A stretch of DNA of 5,775 bases from Gemmatimonadota bacterium (GTDB lineage: Bacteria > Gemmatimonadota > Gemmatimonadetes > Gemmatimonadales > GWC2-71-9): positions 1 to 5,775 of the forward strand of contig QHVD01000312.1 of NCBI GenBank assembly GCA_003222235.1, in the 5' to 3' direction. Below the pieces are notes generated by a model, which was given only the letters and a program-made list of their open reading frames with translations, was not told the origin of the DNA and did not search any database. Numbering within the stretch: position 1 is the first letter of the stretch; each line of letters opens with the position of its first letter. Shown here piece after piece: positions 1 through 3,793 of the stretch. A program made the position numbers and the translations under genes.

Positions 1-25
1 CCCGGTACAAGTCGCCGCGCCGCAA
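1..25 (-). CDS. MazF/PemK-family mRNA interferase toxin, N-terminus only (runs off the window)
   Basis: Twelve bases after the antitoxin stop, the minus strand reads TTG then codons for R-R-G-D-L-Y-R before the window ends. M-[RK]-R-G-D-[LI]-Y is the typical opening of MazF/PemK endoribonucleases, which cut cellular mRNA when the paired antitoxin is degraded. The only usable start in this frame after the antitoxin stop is TTG at 25-23. A purine-rich GAGCGGGG (36-29) sits just upstream as a possible ribosome binding site. The position directly behind a ribbon-helix-helix antitoxin fits the usual antitoxin-first operon. Only eight codons are visible, so the family call rests on this motif plus context, and an intact toxin cannot be confirmed. 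Confidence 0.6.
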
Positions 26-37
26 CGACCCCGCTCG

Positions 38-280
38 CTACTCGGTCTCAGGCCCGGGCGCCCGGAACTCCAGCACCTCGGCCATCTCGGCGTTCAGGCG
101 ATCTGCGGCGGCGTTGATACGCTCGACGTCGCGGGCCTGTTCAACTGCCCGAGCGCGCCGCCGAAAGTGCCGGCGCAGCACGCGCTCGATGTACCCGGAG
201 CGGGAATCTCCCGACCCGGCGTAGCGGTCCAACTCCCGGAGCACGTCCTCAGTCAGTGTGATAGAAGTCTTCCGCTTCAT
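38..280 (-). CDS. Ribbon-helix-helix (CopG/MazE-like) antitoxin
   Basis: An 80-residue protein with the layout of an RHH antitoxin. Residues 3-10 (RKTSITLT) form the DNA-binding beta strand and residues 11-21 the first helix. The SRSGYIER turn and second helix follow at 26-43. A charged C-terminal part (44-72) contains RDVERINAAADRLNAEMAEVLEF, close to the tail of MazE-type RHH antitoxins paired with MazF, where this segment binds and blocks the toxin. It probably neutralises the toxin that begins 12 bases downstream and represses the shared operon as a dimer. Start ATG at 280-278. No good Shine-Dalgarno sequence lies at normal distance; a promoter-like pair places transcription start at about the ATG, so the mRNA may be leaderless. 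The family call is firm; the pairing is inferred from neighbourhood. Confidence 0.87.
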   Translation of the reverse strand: MKRKTSITLTEDVLRELDRYAGSGDSRSGYIERVLRRHFRRRARAVEQARDVERINAAADRLNAEMAEVLEFRAPGPETE

Positions 281-286
281 ACTACC

Positions 287-314
287 AATCTACTACCCCT
301 CAGCTCCAGGACAA
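287..314 (-). promoter_or_regulatory. Possible promoter/operator of the toxin-antitoxin operon
   Basis: On the minus strand TTGTCC (314-309) and TAGATT (292-287) are separated by 16 bases, each matching 4 of 6 positions of the sigma-70 -35 and -10 consensus. Transcription would begin near 281-280, at the antitoxin ATG. Overlapping this is a direct repeat GTAGTA-N5-GTAGTA (296-291 and 285-280) with an 11-base period, one helical turn, which could be an operator for the RHH antitoxin. Both are short motifs and may be chance. Confidence 0.3.
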
Positions 315-384
315 GTCCGCATCTCTGATACCTCGACGTCTTCAGCGTGAGCGGGCCGATCACGGAGGCATCCGCCGGCCGGGC

Positions 385-414
385 TTGACAATTGGTTGCG
401 CTCGGGGCAAAGTA
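385..414 (+). promoter_or_regulatory. Possible promoter reading toward the structured element at 420
   Basis: A perfect -35 hexamer TTGACA lies at 385-390 inside an AT-richer patch of otherwise very GC-rich DNA. At 17-18 bases spacing the -10 candidates are poor (CAAAGT at 408-413, AAAGTA at 409-414). A better match, AGTAAT at 411-416, has an overlong 20-base spacer. If used, transcription would start close to 420, where the 7-bp terminal helix of the structured element begins. The agreement is suggestive but the -10 is weak. Confidence 0.25.
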
Positions 415-419
415 ATTTC

Positions 420-540
420 GGGCGGTGAGTCCCGAGTCCAAGTACCGGGTTGGAGACGTTGTCCCGGGGCGTCAGGACTTTAGCTCTCTGAGCTACCCAA
501 TCCTGCTTGCAGGAGCGCCCTCTCCATTGGGCCACCGCCC
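420..540. ncRNA. Unidentified structured element, possible ncRNA or tRNA relic
   Basis: The 121-base segment is closed by a perfect 7-bp helix, GGGCGGT (420-426) with ACCGCCC (534-540). Inside are CCCAAT (496-501) with ATTGGG (526-531), a TAGCTC-TCT-GAGCTA hairpin (481-495), the palindrome TCCTGCTTGCAGGA (501-514), GACG (455-458) with CGTC (470-473), and a direct repeat GAGTCC (427-432, 434-439). On the minus strand bases 534-517 form a tRNA-like D-arm: T, G, then a GCCC stem, loop AATGGAGA, GGGC stem. No T-arm with a TTC-R-A loop is found, the anticodon arm does not fold with a 7-base loop, and the length is wrong, so it is not an intact tRNA. It could be a tRNA relic, a novel ncRNA on either strand, or chance in GC-rich DNA. 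Confidence 0.3.
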
Positions 541-702
541 TTTCCCCCCTCCCAACTGTCTCGATCGGGCTCCGGCTACGGTCAGAGGTTTTGCTACACC
601 GCTCGGCTTCGGGAGGCCTTCTCCGTCCAGCTGGGTCCGCCTGACTGCCGCCGTATTGGGCCCGCTTACACGCAAAGTGGGTTCACGCTAGACGCCTGCC
701 CC
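541..702. other. Non-coding stretch with one clear hairpin
   Basis: No convincing protein is encoded on either strand here: the open frames are rich in Pro, Arg and Ser and have no family signature. The start carries a pyrimidine run (541-552). A 7-bp hairpin, CCCGCTT (661-667) with AAGTGGG (675-681, one G-T pair), lies toward the end. Together with the flanks this forms part of a gene-free region from 281 to 915. Confidence 0.5.
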
Positions 703-761
703 GTTGTTCGCGGCTGAAGCCGCGGCTCGGCCCCTCCCCGCTGAAGCGGGTGATGAACAAC
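703..761. repeat. REP/BIME-like composite hairpin repeat with paired TGAA loops
   Basis: GTTGTTC (703-709) is complementary to GAACAAC (755-761), enclosing two hairpins with the same loop. The first is CGCGGC-TGAA-GCCGCG (709-724) and the second CCCGC-TGAA-GCGGG (737-750), joined by a C-rich linker; both share the core GCTGAAGC. As single-stranded DNA or RNA it would fold as a three-way junction. Two hairpins of related sequence in one small intergenic unit resemble REP/BIME elements moved by RAYT (IS200-like) transposases. No transposase is in this window, so the element would be mobilised in trans if at all. Copy number cannot be judged from one window. Confidence 0.55.
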
Positions 762-764
762 CCC

Positions 765-780
765 GGCCGGTTTACCGGCC
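765..780. repeat. GGCCGG/CCGGCC hairpin
   Basis: A perfect 6-bp stem, GGCCGG (765-770) and CCGGCC (775-780), around the loop TTTA lies between the composite repeat and the long palindrome. There is no T-run on either side, so a classical terminator is unlikely. It may belong to the same hairpin-rich repeat unit. Confidence 0.5.
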
Positions 781-795
781 AGAGGCCCGGCAAGT

Positions 796-823
796 GTAGG
801 GGCGCAGCATGCTGCGCCCCTAC
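796..823. repeat. Perfect 28-bp palindrome
   Basis: The arm GTAGGGGCGCAGCA (796-809) is followed without spacer by its exact reverse complement (810-823), a fully symmetric 28-bp palindrome centred on GCATGC. As RNA it would form a very stable hairpin with a short loop. It sits downstream of the DUF4440 gene (ends 916), so it might stop transcription from the right, but it has no T-run. It may equally be a dispersed repeat, or a protein binding site. Confidence 0.65.
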
Positions 824-890
824 TCGCGCCCCCACCGCGGCGCGCATCCTCTCTCTTTAAGAAGCGCGGGCCTTGTCAGACGCGGCCTCC

Positions 891-914
891 GAAGTCGCGC
901 TGATCAGCGTCTTC
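891..914 (-). terminator. Possible terminator hairpin after the DUF4440 gene
   Basis: Directly beyond the DUF4440 stop codon lies the 12-bp palindrome CGCTGATCAGCG (898-909). The stem can be extended by a G-T pair and by GAAG (891-894) with CTTC (911-914) across a 2-base bulge. There is no U-tract after the hairpin on the minus strand, so termination would be non-classical. Position is the main support. Confidence 0.3.
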
Positions 915-915
915 A

Positions 916-1368
916 CTATGGGCTCCGGGAACAGTCACAGACCGGACAGCCCTTGTCGAATACGACCCGCCAGTGGCCGTCGGGATCGCGACGCCAGATT
1001 GAGTTGAAGGTGGCGATTTGACGACCGGCGGGATCCCGCACAGGCCCCGTACTGAGGGCAAGGGTTCCCGATTCGAGGACTTCCACGACTTCGGGGCTCC
1101 AGGAGAACGGAGCGGCACGGCCCTCAAAGAAGGGGTGCCAGCCTGCCGCGACAGCCGCCCTCCCATGCAGTGTACCGCCGCGACCAAAGAAGACCGCATC
1201 CACAGCCACGTAGGTCGCGAACGCCTGGGTATCGCGGGCGGCGAGCGTTTGGGCAAAGGCGCTCTCGGCTGCGAAAACCTGCCGGGCCAGCGCCTGCCGG
1301 TTCTCCGCCTGGGCGCTGACGACGGCAGGCAAGAAGAGTGTGAGGGACGCCGAGTTCCGGAGGCGCAT
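916..1368 (-). CDS. Exported DUF4440 / NTF2-like (SnoaL-like) protein
   Basis: A 150-residue protein. Residues 1-21 form a signal peptide with basic start (MRLR), hydrophobic core and a SAQA cleavage site, so the mature protein is probably periplasmic or secreted. Residues 27-138 match a DUF4440-type cone-like NTF2 fold: helix AAESAFAQTLAARDTQAF, then DAVFFGRGGTLHGRAAVAAGW, FSWSPEVVEVLESGTLALSTGPV and SIWRRDPDGHWRVVFDKG. These folds bind small molecules or act as hydrolases or isomerases; no specific substrate can be named. The C-terminal end carries a three-cysteine cluster, CPVCDC (141-146), which might form a disulfide or bind metal. ATG at 1368 is preceded by GAGG (1380-1377) at a good distance. 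It is separated by 129 bases from the gene cluster to the right and probably has its own promoter, which I could not identify. Confidence 0.85.
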   Translation of the reverse strand: MRLRNSASLTLFLPAVVSAQAENRQALARQVFAAESAFAQTLAARDTQAFATYVAVDAVFFGRGGTLHGRAAVAAGWHPFFEGRAAPFSWSPEVVEVLESGTLALSTGPVRDPAGRQIATFNSIWRRDPDGHWRVVFDKGCPVCDCSRSP

Positions 1369-1401
1369 GAGACGGTCCTCAAGCGGAGGTAGCGGCGAAC
1401 A

Positions 1402-1433
1402 GTGACGCGAATGACGGACAACGTCGCCGTCAC
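1402..1433. repeat. Nested inverted repeat between the DUF2255 and DUF4440 genes
   Basis: GTGACG (1402-1407) pairs with CGTCAC (1428-1433), and inside it GACG (1413-1416) pairs with CGTC (1422-1425) around a GACAA loop. It lies in the only sizeable gap between coding genes on the right side of the window. It might terminate the upstream cluster or be an operator upstream of the DUF4440 gene. No T-run follows, so the role is uncertain. Confidence 0.35.
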
Positions 1434-1497
1434 CGCGGCGGGCGCATGGCCGAGCGACCTTGCCTGGCGATCAGGTCGAAACGGCGTCCCCAAGCTA

Positions 1498-1911
1498 CTA
1501 GCACGGGACCAATTCCGTGGTCGTGGCCCTGGACTTCGGTCGTCCGAGGTCCCGGGCGTACTTGATGGCCCCCCGGCTCTTGTATTTCTCCAGGTAGGCT
1601 CGGTCAACGGCGTCCTTCAAACGCTCGCTTCTGGTTTGGACGGCGCGGACGGGGATCTCGCGCCCGGCGACCTGGATGGTGCCGCGTGGCTCCTTAAGGA
1701 ACGTCCGGTACCAGCTGCGCGGCTTCAGGCTCCAGGAGCGCACGAACACCCGTCCTTCCACCACGACGACCCAAATACCGATGAAGCGGTGCGGCTCGCT
1801 GCCGGCCCGAATGTGCAGGATTTTACCGTCGCGGATCGCGACCAGAATGCCGGCCGGGAAACGTCGCGTCGCCCCGCGGAGAGCGGTCATCCGCAGCGGG
1901 CGTCGGAGCAC
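1498..1911 (-). CDS. DUF2255 family protein
   Basis: A 137-residue cytoplasmic-type protein without signal peptide or membrane segment. The core shows the DUF2255 pattern: IWVVVVEGRVFVRSW (46-60), a WY pair (67-68), AGREIPVRAV (82-91), the helix DAVDRAYLEKY (100-110) and the ending TTELVP (131-136). This resembles the split-barrel of flavin or nucleotide-binding proteins, but the family's function is not established and I assign none. GTG at 1911 lies 15 bases after the M20 stop, with GGGG (1924-1921) as a ribosome binding site. ATG at 1890 is an alternative start giving a protein seven residues shorter, but without a visible binding site. Position and spacing make it the probable last gene of the cluster. 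Confidence 0.75.
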   Translation of the reverse strand: MLRRPLRMTALRGATRRFPAGILVAIRDGKILHIRAGSEPHRFIGIWVVVVEGRVFVRSWSLKPRSWYRTFLKEPRGTIQVAGREIPVRAVQTRSERLKDAVDRAYLEKYKSRGAIKYARDLGRPKSRATTTELVPC

Positions 1912-1926
1912 GGGACAGCGCCCCGC

Positions 1927-3435
1927 TCAGGTCGCGTGCGCCACCTCGTACAGATATTCGACGTACGAGCGCACGGCGCCGTCGATGCCCTGGATTTTCG
2001 ACGTCGTCGACTCGATGACGTAGTACTCGTCGGGCGCGTGCGCGCCGCTGCCGTGGCCCAGTCCGAAGTGGCCCGCGGCGAGCCGCAGCGGATCACCGGT
2101 GAACACATAGCCCGGCCAGGAGCCGGCATTGCGCGGCAGGACGATCGGGTCGATCCGGGAGCGGCGGTACACCGTTTCTTGCGCCCGGATGACCATCGCG
2201 TCGGCGGGCGTGCTGGTGGGATCGTAGCCGCCCGTCATGTTGACCTCGATGTCCCCGAATCCCCGCTTCGCCAGGTGCGCCTTGAGCGCGGCCAGGGAGT
2301 CGGCCGCCGTCATGTCCGGCACGAGCCGCAGGTCGAGCTTGGCCACGGCCCGGTGGGGGAGGATGGTCTTGCCACCCGGACCGGTGTATCCACCGACCAG
2401 GCCCTCGATATTGACCGTGGGGCGCGACACCAGCAGCTCCAGCGCCTCCGGCCAGCTCACGTCGCGCACCCAGTGCTCCACGCCGAGCAGCTGCTTCGCC
2501 GCGTTCTCGTCGAGACGACGCGCCGCTTCCGCGACCATCGCCTTTTCGCTCGAGGAGAGCGGACGCGCCTTGTCGGCATAATTCTCGATCGCGGGGTCGT
2601 TACCGTCGGGCGAAACCAGCGTCGCGAGCGCCTCCACCAGGTGCCACGCCGGGCTGTCCACGCGTGCCTTGTTGCTCGAATGAATGTCTTGGCGCGGCCC
2701 GCGACCCCAGCGCTCGCCGCTCGACACGAGCTCGCACTCGATCACGCCCTTGGCGCCGAGGGTGATCGTCACCTGTCCGTCGAGCCCCTGCGCAGCAGCA
2801 GGCATGAAGATTCCAAGCGAGCGCCCGAGGGCGGAGAGCACTTCCGGCCGGCGCACGATCTGGGGAAAGTGCGGCGAACCGATTTCCTCCTCGCCCTCAG
2901 CGACGAGCACGAAATTCACCGGGGGCTTGCGGCCCGCCGCGCGGATGGCGTGGAGCGCGGCGAGAAACGCTGCCTCCGGGCCCTTCTGGTTCACGGCGCC
3001 ACGGCCCATCAGCACTTTTCCGAGCCCGGGCTTGTCGACGAGCGCGGCCGTCCAGGGCGGGGACGTCCACTCCGCCGGATCCGCCTGCTTCACGTCGTAC
3101 ATGAAATAGAGGCCCAACGTGCGGGGAGCGCCGGCGTCGAGTGTGGCGAAGATGCCCGGCTGACCGTCGGTGGGTAACCTCGTGACCTGACCGAATCCCG
3201 CCTCGCGCAAGAGCCGCATCGTAAGCTCGCAGCCCTCGTTCACGCCCCGGTTCTCGGCCGCGATCGACGGCTGCCGGATCCACTCCTGCAGGCGCTGCAC
3301 CGCCTCGTCGTGACGCTTTTCGATCTGCGCGAAAATGGGAGCGAGGTCGTCGGGCTGATTCGTCCGGGCCCAGCCCGGCAGGGCGACGGCCGCCGCCGTG
3401 GCGGCCGCGTCCTGGAGGAAGACTCGTCGATCCAT
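1927..3435 (-). CDS. Tat-exported M20-family peptidase homologue with altered metal site
   Basis: A 502-residue protein. MDRRVFLQ with a following Ala-rich segment to about residue 23 fits a Tat signal (RRxFL). The M20 (carnosinase/ArgE-like) layout follows: catalytic half 31-240, lid/dimerisation domain about 250-370, C-terminal catalytic half. Retained are D114 (after FMY, the H-x-D site), E183-E184 in AEGEEEIGS, H252 in DIHSS and H466 in GAHAPDE. Three metal-ligand positions look changed: His to M112, bridging Asp to N149 in AVNQKG where xD[DN]KG is usual, and the later Asp to the PAAA stretch at 212-215. It may therefore bind metal differently or act as a non-catalytic binding protein. 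ATG at 3435 is chosen because the signal peptide starts there; the frame further upstream overlaps the peroxiredoxin. The gap to the upstream stop is 8 bases, suggesting coupled translation. Confidence 0.88.
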   Translation of the reverse strand: MDRRVFLQDAAATAAAVALPGWARTNQPDDLAPIFAQIEKRHDEAVQRLQEWIRQPSIAAENRGVNEGCELTMRLLREAGFGQVTRLPTDGQPGIFATLDAGAPRTLGLYFMYDVKQADPAEWTSPPWTAALVDKPGLGKVLMGRGAVNQKGPEAAFLAALHAIRAAGRKPPVNFVLVAEGEEEIGSPHFPQIVRRPEVLSALGRSLGIFMPAAAQGLDGQVTITLGAKGVIECELVSSGERWGRGPRQDIHSSNKARVDSPAWHLVEALATLVSPDGNDPAIENYADKARPLSSSEKAMVAEAARRLDENAAKQLLGVEHWVRDVSWPEALELLVSRPTVNIEGLVGGYTGPGGKTILPHRAVAKLDLRLVPDMTAADSLAALKAHLAKRGFGDIEVNMTGGYDPTSTPADAMVIRAQETVYRRSRIDPIVLPRNAGSWPGYVFTGDPLRLAAGHFGLGHGSGAHAPDEYYVIESTTSKIQGIDGAVRSYVEYLYEVAHAT

Positions 3436-3443
3436 GAGTACGC

Positions 3444-3785
3444 TCAGGGACGGGGTTGCGGCACGATGCGCAGGTATGGTCGGGGAGCTTTCCAACCCGC
3501 CGGGAACGTGCCGTACAACTTCGACACCTTCAGATCGGTGTCGCCGATCACGGGGTAGTTCGGCGCGTAGCCTTGCGTCTCCTCGATGTCTTGCGACCAG
3601 CGCGCGTGACTCTCCACCGGATCGACGCTCAGGGCGACGACCTTGGCGCGCCGCTTGTCGAACTCCGGCTTGAGCTTGGCCATGTAGCCGAGCTCGGTCG
3701 TGCACACGGGCGTGAAGTCCTTGGCGTGAGAAAACAGCACGGCCCACGAGTCGCCGATCCACTCATGGAAGTGCATTTGGCGCAT
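3444..3785 (-). pseudogene. Truncated 1-Cys peroxiredoxin (Prx6/AhpC-TSA family)
   Basis: The 113-residue frame matches the middle of Prx6-type peroxiredoxins, which reduce hydrogen peroxide and lipid peroxides through a single cysteine. FHEWIGDSWAVLFSH (5-20), the peroxidatic DFTPVCTTELG (Cys28, with Thr25), AKLKPEFDKR and ALSVDPVESHARWSQDI are near-consensus. The family's first ~18 residues (LGDxAPDF region) are missing. After KVSKLYG (86-92) similarity ends, and about half of the usual ~210 residues, including the second catalytic Arg and the dimer-forming C-terminus, are absent. The other two minus-strand frames do not continue the gene. ATG at 3785 (or GTG at 3788) follows the propeller stop by 8 (or 5) bases without a Shine-Dalgarno site. 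Peroxidase activity is unlikely. It is either a degraded gene or a short remnant kept in frame. Confidence 0.75.
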
Positions 3786-3793
3786 CACGTGTG

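Noticed and set aside
420..540. Intact tRNA on the minus strand
   Set aside because: The D-arm and terminal helix fit, but the T-arm with TTC-R-A loop is missing, the anticodon loop cannot be placed with 7 bases and T33, and 121 bases is too long.
425..691. Plus-strand 88-codon frame and minus-strand frames at 293-535 and 493-675
   Set aside because: Their products have no recognisable domain, low-complexity Pro/Ser/Arg content, and overlap the structured element; no ribosome binding site supports them.
661..823. CRISPR array
   Set aside because: The hairpins differ in sequence and spacing, and there are no identical repeats with unique spacers of uniform length.
876..1607. 243-codon minus-strand frame over the DUF4440 gene
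   Set aside because: It is a different frame of the same region, Arg/Ser/Pro-rich, while the 150-residue frame has a signal peptide, a ribosome binding site and a DUF4440 signature.
1402..3177. Long open plus-strand frame of 591 codons
   Set aside because: It runs antisense to the M20 and DUF2255 genes, is Arg/Gly/Ala/His-rich without any fold signature, and is explained by codon bias of GC-rich genes on the other strand.
3444..3520. Frameshift restoring the peroxiredoxin C-terminus
   Set aside because: The other two minus-strand frames after KLYG show no TVRSVF or TYPASTGRN-like motifs, so the gene is truncated rather than frameshifted.
3436..3762. Upstream extension of the M20 gene to ATG at 3762
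   Set aside because: The extra 109 residues are Arg-rich out-of-frame translation of the peroxiredoxin region; a Tat signal begins exactly at the ATG at 3435.
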